Source: Erythrobacteraceae bacterium
GTDB lineage: Bacteria; Pseudomonadota; Alphaproteobacteria; Sphingomonadales; Sphingomonadaceae
Direction: 5' to 3'
Length of the DNA stretch: 37,425 bases
Assembly: GCA_027486035.1 (NCBI GenBank)
Contig: JAIXPX010000027.1
Coordinates: 1 to 37,425 of the forward strand
Part shown: positions 17,432 to 25,584 of the stretch, piece by piece
Layout of the letters: each line of letters opens with the position of its first letter
How positions within the stretch are numbered: position 1 is the stretch's first letter
Translations under genes and position numbers: made by a program
Notes under the pieces: model-generated
What the model was told of the DNA's origin: nothing
Seen by the model: only the letters and a program-made list of their open reading frames with translations
Database searches by the model: none

Positions 17432-19738
17432 TCAATCGTGCTTCTTCTCTCGCGTGGGGGTGAGCAATTCGGGCGAGAAGAACCCGATCGGCTGGACGGC
17501 AGCGGCGCGTTTCTTCAACTCGCCGCGCATCTGCCGGTACTCGGCTTCCATCTCTTCGGTGACGGTGGCGCGCGAATCTCTCAGAGCCGCCTCGAAGTCC
17601 TGCGCCTCCACCGCGCTCACCTCGCCGCCCACCCGGTGCAGCGCCGCAAGGCCCGCACGGCGGACGAGGTCTTCCAGATCGGCCCCGGTAAACCGCTCGG
17701 TGCGCGCCGCGAGGCTGGCCAGATCGAGCCCGTCGCCGAGGGGCATCTTCGCGGTGTGGATCCGCAAGATATGCTCGCGTCCCGCCGCATCGGGCGTGCC
17801 CACATAGACCAGCTCGTCGAAGCGGCCGGGACGCAGCAGGGCAGGGTCGACCAGCGTCGGCCGGTTGGTCGCTCCGATCACCACCACCGATTGCAGCTCT
17901 TCCAGCCCGTCCATCTCCGCCAGAATGGTGTTGACCACGCGGCCCGTGACCTGCGGTTCGCCCTGCCCGGAGCCGCGCGCGGGAACGAGGGAGTCGATCT
18001 CGTCGATGAAGACCACGCAGGGCGCAACCGCGCGGGCGCGGGCGAAGAGGCGGGCGATCTGCTGCTCGCTTTCGCCGTACCACTTGGACAGGAGGTCCGA
18101 GCTCTTCATCGAGATGAAGTTCGCCTCCGCCTCCTTGGCCACGGCCTTGGCGAGCAGGGTCTTGCCGGTGCCCGGCGGGCCGTAGAGCAGGAAGCCCTTG
18201 GCCGGGCGGATGCCCAGACGGCGAAAGGCGTCGGGGTTCTTGAGCGGAAGCTCGACACCCTCCTTGAGTTTCTCGGTCGCCTCGCCGGCGCCGCCGATGT
18301 CGGCCCAGCCCACGTTGGGCACCTGCACCATCACCTCGCGCATCGCGCTCGGCTGGACGCGCTTGAGCGCGCTGAGGAAATCATCGCGGCTGACGCACAG
18401 ATCCTCGAGCACCTCGGGCGGGATGGTGCGCTCGTCGAGATCGAGGCGCGGCATGATGCGGCGCACCGCCTCGATCGCGGCTTCACGGGCGAGGGCCGCA
18501 ATGTCCGCGCCGACAAAGCCGTGGGTGACGCGGGCGAGCTCGTCGAGATCGACCGCGCTCTCCAGCGGCATCCCGCGGGTGTGGATTGCGAGGATCTCGC
18601 GCCGCCCGCGCTGATCGGGCACGCCGATGACGATCTCGCGGTCGAAGCGGCCGGGGCGCCGGAGGGCCTCGTCGATGGCATCGGGGCGGTTGGTGGCGGC
18701 GATGACGACGACGTTGGCGCGTTTCTCCAGCCCGTCCATCAGGGTCAGGAGCTGGGCGACAAGGCGCTTCTCCGCCTCGCCCGGCACCTGGGTCCGCTTG
18801 GGCGCGATCGAATCGATCTCGTCGATGAAGATGATCGCAGGGCTTGCGCGGGCCGCCTCCTCGAACACCTCGCGCAGGCGCTTTTCGCTCTCGCCATAGC
18901 CCGAACCCATGATCTCGGGGCCGTTGATGATGAAGAATTCCGCATCGTTCTCGTTTGCCACGGCCTGGGCGAGGCGGGTCTTGCCGGTGCCCGGCGGGCC
19001 GTGGAGCAGCACGCCCTTGGGTGGCTCCACCCCGAGGCGGATGAACAGTTCCGGGTAGCGCAGCGGCAGCTCGACCATCTCGCGCAGGGCGCGGATCGTG
19101 TCTTCCATCCCGCCGACGTCGTCGTAGTTTACCACCGCCCGGCCATCGCGGGGCTCCTCGAACTCGGCGCGCAGCTCGACCTCGGTGTTCTCGTCGATAT
19201 GGACGATGCCCTTGGGGGTGGTCGAGGCAACGGTGAGCCTGATCTGGGTCAGGGCATAGGCTGGCGCGCGCAACAGCTGGCGAACATCGGCCGGCATGTT
19301 CTGGACGGGCTGCTGGCCCGTGGTCGCAACGACATCCCCGGCGACCAGCGGGCGGCGGAAGAAGTTGCGCTTCAACGCCTGCCCCGGCCCCTGGAGGCGC
19401 ATTTCGCGCTGGGCGGGGGCGAAGACCACCCGGGTCGCGGGACGCGATTCGCCACGGGCGATCTCGACATGCTCGCCCGAACCCGCTTCGGCATTGGCGC
19501 GCTGAAGCCCGTCGAGTCGCACCACGTCGAGCGCGTCGTCCTCGGGATAGGCCGCCATCGCGATCGCCGCGGTCGTGCGCTTGCCGCGCAGCTCGAGAAC
19601 GGCGCCTTCGGTGATGCCGAGCCGCTGGAAAGCGGTGCGCGGAATCCGCGCGATCCCGGCCCCCGACTCCTCCTGCCTCGCAGGCGCGACCTGAAGCCTT
19701 GCAGTGCGGGTGTGGATGTCGGTCTCGGCGTCGGCCAT
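17432..19738 (-). CDS. CDC48/p97-type double AAA+ ATPase
   Basis: A 768-residue ATPase with the layout of archaeal VAT and eukaryotic p97: an N-terminal substrate domain (about 1-190, double-psi barrel start LQVAPARQEESGAGIARIPR), then D1 and D2 AAA modules. Walker A GPPGTGKT is at 247-254 (D1) and 520-527 (D2); Walker B is IIFIDEID and VVFIDEID; sensor ATNRPDAIDEALRRPGRFD and ATNRPTLVDPALLRPGRFD carry the arginine fingers. Pore loops include SKWYGES in D2. Such proteins unfold or extract substrates. No protease or adaptor gene is adjacent, so the bacterial client is unknown. The protein ends TREKKHD rather than with the hydrophobic HbYX tail used to dock to proteasomes. The ATG at 19738 is the first in frame. 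Confidence 0.93.
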   Translation of the reverse strand: MADAETDIHTRTARLQVAPARQEESGAGIARIPRTAFQRLGITEGAVLELRGKRTTAAIAMAAYPEDDALDVVRLDGLQRANAEAGSGEHVEIARGESRPATRVVFAPAQREMRLQGPGQALKRNFFRRPLVAGDVVATTGQQPVQNMPADVRQLLRAPAYALTQIRLTVASTTPKGIVHIDENTEVELRAEFEEPRDGRAVVNYDDVGGMEDTIRALREMVELPLRYPELFIRLGVEPPKGVLLHGPPGTGKTRLAQAVANENDAEFFIINGPEIMGSGYGESEKRLREVFEEAARASPAIIFIDEIDSIAPKRTQVPGEAEKRLVAQLLTLMDGLEKRANVVVIAATNRPDAIDEALRRPGRFDREIVIGVPDQRGRREILAIHTRGMPLESAVDLDELARVTHGFVGADIAALAREAAIEAVRRIMPRLDLDERTIPPEVLEDLCVSRDDFLSALKRVQPSAMREVMVQVPNVGWADIGGAGEATEKLKEGVELPLKNPDAFRRLGIRPAKGFLLYGPPGTGKTLLAKAVAKEAEANFISMKSSDLLSKWYGESEQQIARLFARARAVAPCVVFIDEIDSLVPARGSGQGEPQVTGRVVNTILAEMDGLEELQSVVVIGATNRPTLVDPALLRPGRFDELVYVGTPDAAGREHILRIHTAKMPLGDGLDLASLAARTERFTGADLEDLVRRAGLAALHRVGGEVSAVEAQDFEAALRDSRATVTEEMEAEYRQMRGELKKRAAAVQPIGFFSPELLTPTREKKHD

Positions 19739-19770
19739 GGCGAACCCTGCTCAATCGATTGCGTCACCGA

Positions 19771-19799
19771 TAGCTAGGAATGCCCCTGATCGAATACAA
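19771..19799 (-). promoter_or_regulatory. Candidate promoter of the AAA ATPase gene
   Basis: On the minus strand TTGTAT (19794-19799), 17-nt spacer, TAGCTA (19771-19776). The leader to the ATG at 19738 would be about 26 nt. It lies between the sRNA terminator and the ATPase start, so the ATPase appears to have its own transcription unit. Confidence 0.4.
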
Positions 19800-19879
19800 T
19801 CAGCGGCCCGGTGTGCGGGGCACCGCATGCGCCGGACGCGAAGGGCCGGCCCGGTCTTCCGGAAAGGAGCACCGGCAAG

Positions 19880-19907
19880 AAAAAAGCCCGGCACGAAGGC
19901 CGGGCTT
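19880..19907 (-). terminator. Strong intrinsic terminator, minus strand
   Basis: AAGCCCGGC (19884-19892) pairs with GCCGGGCTT (19899-19907) around a 6-nt loop: nine perfect pairs, followed on the minus strand by TTTTTT (19885 down to 19880). This is the best Rho-independent terminator in the window. It lies upstream of the AAA ATPase gene, so it must end a short transcript starting to its right, within about 320 nt. Confidence 0.85.
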
Positions 19908-20052
19908 GAAAGTTTGGGAGAGGATGCCTGAAAGGCATTGCCCCATTGGCCCAACCTGCTTGATTGTGCAAGTGCGAATAAGCCGAATATGATGCAAAGA
20001 ACGCAACCTAATCCGAAAAGTGTTCGAATTTGTGCGGTTCTCTGCAAAAATC
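19880..20052 (-). ncRNA. Candidate orphan small RNA with intrinsic terminator
   Basis: Minus-strand transcript predicted from a promoter at 20060-20089 to a classical terminator at 19880-19907, about 170 nt. Before the terminator there is a small stem, ATGCCT/AGGCAT (19924-19938), then a single-stranded stretch reading CCTCTCCCAAACTTTC on the minus strand. A C-rich unpaired stretch flanked by hairpins is typical of alphaproteobacterial trans-acting sRNAs that pair with Shine-Dalgarno regions. No convincing protein fits: the only frame crossing it (19751-20059, minus) runs through the terminator. The neighbours read away from it on both sides. Existence is inferred from sequence signals only. 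Confidence 0.5.
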
Positions 20053-20059
20053 TGCCCAT

Positions 20060-20089
20060 TATGTAGGCAGGCGCCTAAAAAATCTGCAA
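20060..20089 (-). promoter_or_regulatory. Candidate promoter of the small RNA
   Basis: On the minus strand TTGCAG (20084-20089), 18-nt spacer, TACATA (20060-20065), continuing as TACATAAT. The predicted start is near 20052. The words TCTGCAAAA and ATCTGC repeat at 20041, 20050 and 20082 on the plus strand around this site and could be regulator half-sites. Confidence 0.4.
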
Positions 20090-20224
20090 AACCTGACCCA
20101 AGCAACGTTTGCACCGCAACATGAAAGCCGATTCGGCTTTGCGACTCTGGCGGAGGTGACAGGCGGGTCTCAACGCACTAATCACGCTTCGGATCCCGCA
20201 GAGGAAAACAGGCAGGAAGGCCCG

Positions 20225-20947
20225 ATGACCAAGCTCTATCCCGACGCTGCAAGTGCGCTCGCCGACGTGCTGCGCGATGATATGCTGATCGCCGCCGGGG
20301 GCTTTGGCCTTTGCGGCTTGCCGGAACGGCTGCTGGACGCGATCCGAGACAGCGGCGTCACCGGGCTTACCTTTGCCAGCAACAATGCCGGGATCGACAA
20401 CGAGGGGATCGGCAAGCTGTTGCGTACGCGGCAGGTCAGGAAGATGATCAGCTCCTATGTCGGCGAGAACAAGGAGTTCGAACGGCAATATCTGGCGGGC
20501 GAGCTGGAAGTCGAATTCTGTCCGCAAGGCACCCTCGCCGAACGGATGCGGGCCGGCGGCGCGGGGATCCCCGGCTTCTACACCCGCACCGGCGTCGGCA
20601 CCGAAGTCGCCAAGGGCAAGGAGCACAAGGATTTTCCCGGTCGTGACGGCGTGATGCAGACCTATATCCTCGAACAGGGGATCTTCGCCGACCTCGCCAT
20701 CGTCAAAGCGTGGAAGGCGGACGAGACCGGCAATCTTGTGTTCCGCAAGACCGCGCGCAACTTCAACCAGCCGGCGGCGACCTGCGGCAAGATCTGTGTC
20801 GCCGAGGTCGAGGAGGTGGTTCCCGCAGGCAGCCTCGATCCCGACCAGATCCACCTGCCCGGGGTCTTCGTGAATCGCATCGTTCTGGGCGCACCCTACG
20901 ACAAGAAGATCGAGTTCCGCACGGTGAGGGAGCGGGAGCCGGCCTGA
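20225..20947 (+). CDS. scoA: 3-oxoacid CoA-transferase, subunit A
   Basis: Subunit A (240 residues) of a family I CoA-transferase that moves CoA from succinyl-CoA to a 3-oxo acid such as acetoacetate. The CoA-transferase 1 signature GGFGLCGLPE is at residues 25-34; FASNNAGIDNEG, FCPQGTLAERMRAGGAGIPGF and GRDGVMQTYILE follow in the normal SCOT order. The start ATG at 20225 has AGGAAGG upstream; the frame upstream is intergenic. It is first in a five-gene operon in which each start overlaps or nearly touches the previous stop, but subunit B is not the next gene: a HAD-like gene intervenes. Acetoacetate is the likeliest substrate; 3-oxoadipate is possible. The leader (20101-20224) has a 7-bp hairpin AAAGCCG/CGGCTTT at 20124-20140. 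Confidence 0.93.
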   Translation: MTKLYPDAASALADVLRDDMLIAAGGFGLCGLPERLLDAIRDSGVTGLTFASNNAGIDNEGIGKLLRTRQVRKMISSYVGENKEFERQYLAGELEVEFCPQGTLAERMRAGGAGIPGFYTRTGVGTEVAKGKEHKDFPGRDGVMQTYILEQGIFADLAIVKAWKADETGNLVFRKTARNFNQPAATCGKICVAEVEEVVPAGSLDPDQIHLPGVFVNRIVLGAPYDKKIEFRTVREREPA

Positions 20948-21666
20948 TGCGAGGCAGTGTCGCGCTTTTGCCCCTGTTGGCGCTGGCGGCCACGGCTCTG
21001 CCCGGCCCCGTGCCAGCTTCGGCTCAGGCCTCTCCGGAGGCGGCGGAATCGCAGCCGCCTCCGCCGTCACCCGCGCCCGAGACAGCCACGGTATCCGGCT
21101 TTGCCCAGATGGTGCGCTATGGCCGCGCCGCTGCGCTGGCCCGCAATCCCCAGAGCGGTTCCATCTCGGCGATCCTCAGCGATCCTTTCGCTCTCGACGG
21201 CAGGCGTGCCCGCTTCCCGGCCGGACAGCAGCACATCATGCTGATCGACCTTGATCCGGCGGGCGGCACCCTTGTCCCGCCCGCCACGCCGGAGCGGCAG
21301 CAGGGCCTGATCCTCGGCTTTGCCGTGCTGCGCGAAGCAGGGATCGCGATTCGCTGGATCTCCGATCTTCCGGTCGAAGAAGCAGGACGGCTTCGCACAG
21401 CGCTTGAGCTATCCGGCCTCGATCCAAGCGATGAGGCCATCATCTCGCTGCGCCCCGAGAGCCAGGCGCGCAAGCAGGAGCACCGCGAAAATCTGGCCAA
21501 GACCGCCTGCATCACTGCCATCGGCGGCGACGAGCGCGCCGATTTCGACGAACGCTTCCGCTACCTCAAGAACCCCGCCGCCGACGCAGATCTCGATAAG
21601 GCGATCGGCGACGGCTGGTTCCTGATCGATCCCGTGTTTCCGGTCGATGGAGAGAAGACGAAATGA
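20947..21666 (+). CDS. Secreted HAD-like (acid phosphatase type) protein between the CoA-transferase subunits
   Basis: A 239-residue protein with a signal peptide ([20 protein letters not shown], probable cleavage after ASAQA) and a Pro-rich spacer. The rest resembles the acid phosphatase branch of the HAD superfamily: motif [12 protein letters not shown] (Asp101, Asp103), motif [10 protein letters not shown] (Ser139), motif III Lys176/Arg180 in [11 protein letters not shown], motif [16 protein letters not shown] (Asp195, Asp199). The PAGGT insert after the DxD makes motif I unusual, so activity is uncertain. Its ATG overlaps the scoA TGA (TGATG) and its stop overlaps the scoB ATG (ATGA), so it is translated as part of the CoA-transferase message although it should leave the cytoplasm. 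Family assignment is inferred by eye. Confidence 0.7.
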   Translation: MRGSVALLPLLALAATALPGPVPASAQASPEAAESQPPPPSPAPETATVSGFAQMVRYGRAAALARNPQSGSISAILSDPFALDGRRARFPAGQQHIMLIDLDPAGGTLVPPATPERQQGLILGFAVLREAGIAIRWISDLPVEEAGRLRTALELSGLDPSDEAIISLRPESQARKQEHRENLAKTACITAIGGDERADFDERFRYLKNPAADADLDKAIGDGWFLIDPVFPVDGEKTK

Positions 21667-22316
21667 CCACCCCGATCCCCTCCGGCTGGACCCGCGACGA
21701 AATGGCCGCGCGCGCCGCGCGCGAATTGAAGGACGGTTACTACGTCAACCTCGGCATCGGCATCCCGACGCTGGTGGCGAACCACATCCCTGAAGGGATG
21801 CTGGTGACACTCCAGAGCGAGAACGGGATGCTCGGCATCGGGCCGTTTCCCTATGACGACGAGGTCGATCCCGACCTCATCAATGCGGGCAAGCAGACGA
21901 TCTCCGAACTGCCGCATTCCGCCTATTTCGATTCCGCGACGAGCTTCGCGATGATCCGCGGCGGCCATATCGACCTCACCGTGCTCGGCGCGATGGAGGT
22001 GGCCGAGAACGGCGACATCGCTAACTGGATGATCCCGGGCAAGATGATCAAGGGCATGGGCGGGGCGATGGACCTTGTCGCGGGGGTCAAGAAGATCATC
22101 GTCGTGATGGACCACACCGCCAAGGACGGAACGCCCAAGTTCATCCCTGAATGCACCCTGCCGCTGACCGGCGCGGGGGTGGTCGACATGATCATCACCA
22201 ACCTTGCCGTGTTCCAGCGGCCCGCGAAGGGCGAGCCGTTCCGCCTCATCGAGATGGCGCCGGGGGTGACTGCGGCCGATATCGCCGCGACGACCACCGC
22301 GCATTACAGCGTGTGA
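21663..22316 (+). CDS. scoB: 3-oxoacid CoA-transferase, subunit B
   Basis: Subunit B (217 residues), carrying the catalytic Glu53 in [13 protein letters not shown], the site that forms the glutamyl-CoA thioester in family I CoA-transferases. [27 protein letters not shown] and [10 protein letters not shown] are standard. Together with scoA it forms the complete enzyme, so both halves are present despite the gene between them. The ATG at 21663 overlaps the upstream stop by 4 nt; the stop overlaps the next start by 1 nt (TGATG). Confidence 0.94.
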   Translation: MTTPIPSGWTRDEMAARAARELKDGYYVNLGIGIPTLVANHIPEGMLVTLQSENGMLGIGPFPYDDEVDPDLINAGKQTISELPHSAYFDSATSFAMIRGGHIDLTVLGAMEVAENGDIANWMIPGKMIKGMGGAMDLVAGVKKIIVVMDHTAKDGTPKFIPECTLPLTGAGVVDMIITNLAVFQRPAKGEPFRLIEMAPGVTAADIAATTTAHYSV

Positions 22317-23200
22317 TGCTGCGTGTTGCGGCGCTCGGCCTCTTCGCGCTTGCGGCGGTGATCGGCGGGATGTTCGCCTTCGTCTCCCCGCCGCGACTGC
22401 TGTCGCATTATGACCGGCTGGCGGGCGGGCACGATGGCTCACAACCGTTGGCGACCGGTGTGCCGTTCGGCAGCCACGGGCAGAGGCTCGACATCTGGGC
22501 GCCGAACGATGTGGCCGGGGCACCGTTGCCGGTGGTGATTTTCTGGTATGGCGGTGGCTGGGCCAAGGGTGATCGTGCGTCCTACGCCTTCGCGGGACGG
22601 GCCCTCGCCAAGGCAGGCTTCGTCGTCGTCATCCCCGATTACCGCAAGGTGCCGCAGGTGCGCTTCCCTGCCTTCCTCGAGGACGGGGCCGAGGCGGCGG
22701 CCTGGGTCGAGGGCAACATTGCGCAATATCGCGGCGATCCGGCACGGGTGGCCTTCATGGGGCATTCGGCGGGCGCCTATCAGGCGGTGATGCTCGCGCT
22801 CGACAGCAAGCGGCTGGCGGTAGAGGGGGTCGATTCCGGCTTCGTGAAGGCGGCGGTCGGCCTCTCCGGCCCCTACGACTTTCATCCCTTCACCTCCGAG
22901 CGCGCGATCGACGCTTTCTCGCGCTGGCCGCATCCGCAAGAGACGCAGCCGATCGCCTTCGCCCGCAAGGATGCGCCCCCGATGCTGCTCGTGACCTCGG
23001 ACGGCGACGAGACCGTCCGCCCGAAGAACGCCAACAATCTTGGTGCGAAGCTGCGGGCGATGGGCGCGCCGGTCGAAGTGAAGAACTTTGGCCCCCTCGA
23101 TCACGAGGAGATCGTGATGGCCCTCTCGGTCCCGTTCCGCGGCAAGGGTCCGGTCCTTGCCGACAGCGTGGCCTTCCTGCGCGAACATCTGGGAGAATGA
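22316..23200 (+). CDS. Alpha/beta hydrolase (BD-FAE / carboxylesterase-like)
   Basis: A 294-residue protein with an N-terminal hydrophobic segment (residues 1-24: signal anchor or signal peptide) followed by an alpha/beta hydrolase fold. The oxyanion motif is WYGGGWAKGD (HGGG-like with Tyr for His), the nucleophile elbow is GHSAG (Ser151), the acid is in TSDGDETV (Asp231) and the His is in LDHEE (His263). This resembles HSL-type or arylformamidase-like carboxylesterases. The start ATG at 22316 overlaps the scoB stop. Being coupled to CoA-transferase genes, it may act on an ester or thioester in the same pathway, but its likely membrane or periplasmic location argues for releasing a substrate outside the cytoplasm. 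Confidence 0.82.
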   Translation: MLRVAALGLFALAAVIGGMFAFVSPPRLLSHYDRLAGGHDGSQPLATGVPFGSHGQRLDIWAPNDVAGAPLPVVIFWYGGGWAKGDRASYAFAGRALAKAGFVVVIPDYRKVPQVRFPAFLEDGAEAAAWVEGNIAQYRGDPARVAFMGHSAGAYQAVMLALDSKRLAVEGVDSGFVKAAVGLSGPYDFHPFTSERAIDAFSRWPHPQETQPIAFARKDAPPMLLVTSDGDETVRPKNANNLGAKLRAMGAPVEVKNFGPLDHEEIVMALSVPFRGKGPVLADSVAFLREHLGE

Positions 23201-23202
23201 CC

Positions 23203-24366
23203 ATGTGGCTGGCAGCGCCCCGCAATCCCGATGCGCCGCTGGCCGGCCTCAAGGTGGTGGAGCTTGCCCGGGTGCTGGCTGGGCCCTTCTGCGGACAGAT
23301 CCTCGCCGATCTCGGTGCGGACGTGATCAAGGTCGAAAGCCCGGAAGGCGACGGGACCCGCCTGTGGGGGCCGCCGTGGGTGGAGCGCACCGACGCCGAG
23401 GGGCGTGTCCACCGCGAGGCCGCCTATTACCACGCCTGTAACCGGGGGAAGCGATCGATCATCGCCGACTTCGCTAAGGCTGATGATCTCGCTCGGGTGA
23501 AGGCTCTGTGCGGGGAAGCCGACGTCGTTATCGAGAACTTCAAGACCGGCTCCCTTGCGAAATTCGGGCTGGACTATGCGAGCCTGTCCGCTGCCAACCC
23601 GGGCCTTGTCTATTGCTCGATCACCGGCTTCGGGCAGACCGGGCCGAGAGCGCATGAGGCGGGCTATGATTTCGTCGCGCAGGGAATGAGCGGGCTTATG
23701 TCCCTGACCGGCGAACCAGTCGGGCACCCGGTCAAGATGGGCATCTCGATCAGCGATCTGGCCACCGGCGTCTGGGCTGCGAACGGCATTCAGGCGGCGC
23801 TGCTGATGCGGGAGCGGCCCGGGCCGAGGCAGGGGCGCGGCCAGCAGGTCGACATGGCGCTGCTCGATTGCTCGGTGGGCCTCCTCGCCAACCAGGCGAG
23901 CTACTTCTTCACCACCGGCCAGAACCCGCCCCGCATGGGCAATGCCCACGCGCAGGTCGCGCCCTATGGCGTCTTTGCTGTGAGCGATGGCCATGTGATC
24001 CTCGCGCCTGCCAATGACGGGCTGTTCCACAAGCTCATGGCCGTGCTGGGACGGAGCGCATTGGCCGAGGATCCGCGCTTCCGCACCAATGGCGCCCGCA
24101 CCGCCAACGCCAGAGCTCTCGACGCCGAGATCGCGGCGGCGACGGCGGGCTGGACCAAGCAGGGCCTGCTCGACGCCTGCCATGCCGCAGGGGTGCCGGC
24201 GGGGCCGATCAACCGGCTCGACGAGGTCTTCGCCGACCCGCAGGTCATCGCCCGGGGCCTCAGGATCGAGCTCGGCGGGATGGCGGGGGTGCGCAGCCCC
24301 TTCGTCTTTTCCGATGCGCAGCTCGCACTCGATCGGCCCTCGCCGATCCATGGGGAAGACGGCTAG
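23203..24366 (+). CDS. Family III CoA-transferase (CaiB/BaiF)
   Basis: A 387-residue CoA-transferase of the CaiB/BaiF family, which includes formyl-CoA transferase and alpha-methylacyl-CoA racemase. It has LAGLKVVELARVLAGPFCGQ, LGADVIKVESPEGDGTR, the catalytic Asp156 in AGYDFVAQGMSGLM, and GRGQQVDMALLD. Start choice: GGGAG (23191-23195) is 7 nt before the ATG at 23203 and almost touches the ATG at 23197, so 23203 is preferred; 23197 would add two residues and a 4-nt overlap with the hydrolase. Its TAG is interlocked with the stop of the opposing gene in CTAG (24363-24366). It is the last gene of the operon, which thus carries two unrelated CoA-transferase types. Confidence 0.92.
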   Translation: MWLAAPRNPDAPLAGLKVVELARVLAGPFCGQILADLGADVIKVESPEGDGTRLWGPPWVERTDAEGRVHREAAYYHACNRGKRSIIADFAKADDLARVKALCGEADVVIENFKTGSLAKFGLDYASLSAANPGLVYCSITGFGQTGPRAHEAGYDFVAQGMSGLMSLTGEPVGHPVKMGISISDLATGVWAANGIQAALLMRERPGPRQGRGQQVDMALLDCSVGLLANQASYFFTTGQNPPRMGNAHAQVAPYGVFAVSDGHVILAPANDGLFHKLMAVLGRSALAEDPRFRTNGARTANARALDAEIAAATAGWTKQGLLDACHAAGVPAGPINRLDEVFADPQVIARGLRIELGGMAGVRSPFVFSDAQLALDRPSPIHGEDG

Positions 24367-25562
24367 GCGAGCGCCCTTGCCCCGGCGCGCCACAGTCTCT
24401 CGGCCGGGCCCTGGCCGAACCGGGCCAACCACGCTGGCGACCACAGCAGCATCCCCGCGACCGGCACCAGCCCCAGAGCCAAGGCCTGCCAGCGGGTAAC
24501 CTGGCCGAACAGGCCGAGGCCCCAGCTGGCGAAGACGCCCGAGAGGACCACGCTGGTCATCAGGTAATTGCTGAGCGACAGTCGCCCCGTCGCTGCGAGC
24601 CGCCGGACCAGGCTATTGCCCGGTCTGAAGAAAGCCATCGCCAGCGCGGCGTAGCTCACCGCGAGGGCCATGTCGAAGGGAGCGGAGATCACCAGCGCCA
24701 CCGGCCCGACCAGCGCCGCCGGAAAGCCTGCGCTGACCAGCCAGGCCGCCAGCAGCAGCAGTCCCGGCAGGACCACCAGAGCGGCGAGTCCGGCGATCCG
24801 CTGGAGGCGGAAGGTGCGCCACTCGCCCCTCAGCATCCCGCCGCGCCACAGGCTCATGCCGAGCGTAATGGCGGCGAGGTTGAGCGGAAGGGCGGTGACC
24901 AGCGTGCCGAGCTGGCCGGGGATGCCGGCCGTCCGGCGCGCCACCCTTTCGCCCAGCCCTTCGCGGCCCTGTTCGAGCAGCGCGGCGATCGCGGCGGGAT
25001 CGTGGCCGAACTGGCGCTCGGCCCAGAGCAGCGCGTCGGAGCCCCAGTGTTTCACGTGAAACGCCACCAAAGGGGGGCCTAAAGCGGTCAGGCCGAGGGC
25101 TAGATGCATGCACAACAGGCCAAGGGCGATGCTGAACAGCCCCTGCGCGGACAGGCCCGCCAGAAACGGCACGAACAGCCCGGCCATGGCATAGGGGCGC
25201 AGCACGTCATTGCTGGCCAGCAGCACGGCGTGGACGAGGCCGATCGCGAACAGCACGATCATGCGCGCGTAATGCGCCCGCCACGCGGCATCGGCTGACC
25301 GTTCGATCAGGATCAGGCACCCCGCGCCGAACAGCATCGCAAAGAGCGTGCGGAACTTGTCCTCGATGAAGACGAAGCTCGCCAGCCACACCCAGTGATC
25401 GGCCGGCCCGGTGCTGCCATAGGCAAGCGGGTTGTAATAGGCCGGCCCGGGCAGGGCGAAGGCAAGGACGTTCATCCCCACAATGCCAAGCACCGCCACC
25501 CCGCGCAGCGCGTCGAGGGCGAGGACACGTTCCGTTGCGGGGGAGGAGGAGGGTGCCGTCAC
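24363..25562 (-). CDS. DUF418-family integral membrane protein
   Basis: A polytopic inner-membrane protein of about 399 residues (roughly ten spans) with the DUF418/YeiB-like layout: N-terminal ERVLALDALRGVAVLGIVGMN, DKFRTLFAMLFGAGC, and a C-terminal LAATGRLSLSNYLMTSVVLSG. Related acyltransferase-3-like families share the ALDALRG start; no substrate is known. It follows metK by about 20 nt and is probably cotranscribed. Start choice: AAGG lies 9 nt before a GTG at 25562, whereas the GTG at 25571 directly abuts it, so 25562 is preferred. The C-terminal stop overlaps the CaiB-type gene stop on the other strand. Confidence 0.88.
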   Translation of the reverse strand: MTAPSSSPATERVLALDALRGVAVLGIVGMNVLAFALPGPAYYNPLAYGSTGPADHWVWLASFVFIEDKFRTLFAMLFGAGCLILIERSADAAWRAHYARMIVLFAIGLVHAVLLASNDVLRPYAMAGLFVPFLAGLSAQGLFSIALGLLCMHLALGLTALGPPLVAFHVKHWGSDALLWAERQFGHDPAAIAALLEQGREGLGERVARRTAGIPGQLGTLVTALPLNLAAITLGMSLWRGGMLRGEWRTFRLQRIAGLAALVVLPGLLLLAAWLVSAGFPAALVGPVALVISAPFDMALAVSYAALAMAFFRPGNSLVRRLAATGRLSLSNYLMTSVVLSGVFASWGLGLFGQVTRWQALALGLVPVAGMLLWSPAWLARFGQGPAERLWRAGARALA

Positions 25563-25584
25563 GGACAGCACCCTTACCCGAAAA

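Noticed and set aside
17363..19777. An 804-residue plus-strand reading frame antisense to the AAA ATPase
   Set aside because: Shadow of a strongly conserved ATPase; no recognisable motif and no plausible start signal.
19751..20059. A possible 102-residue minus-strand protein upstream of the AAA gene
   Set aside because: The frame runs through the strong terminator at 19880-19907 and has no family resemblance; the terminator argues for a short non-coding transcript.
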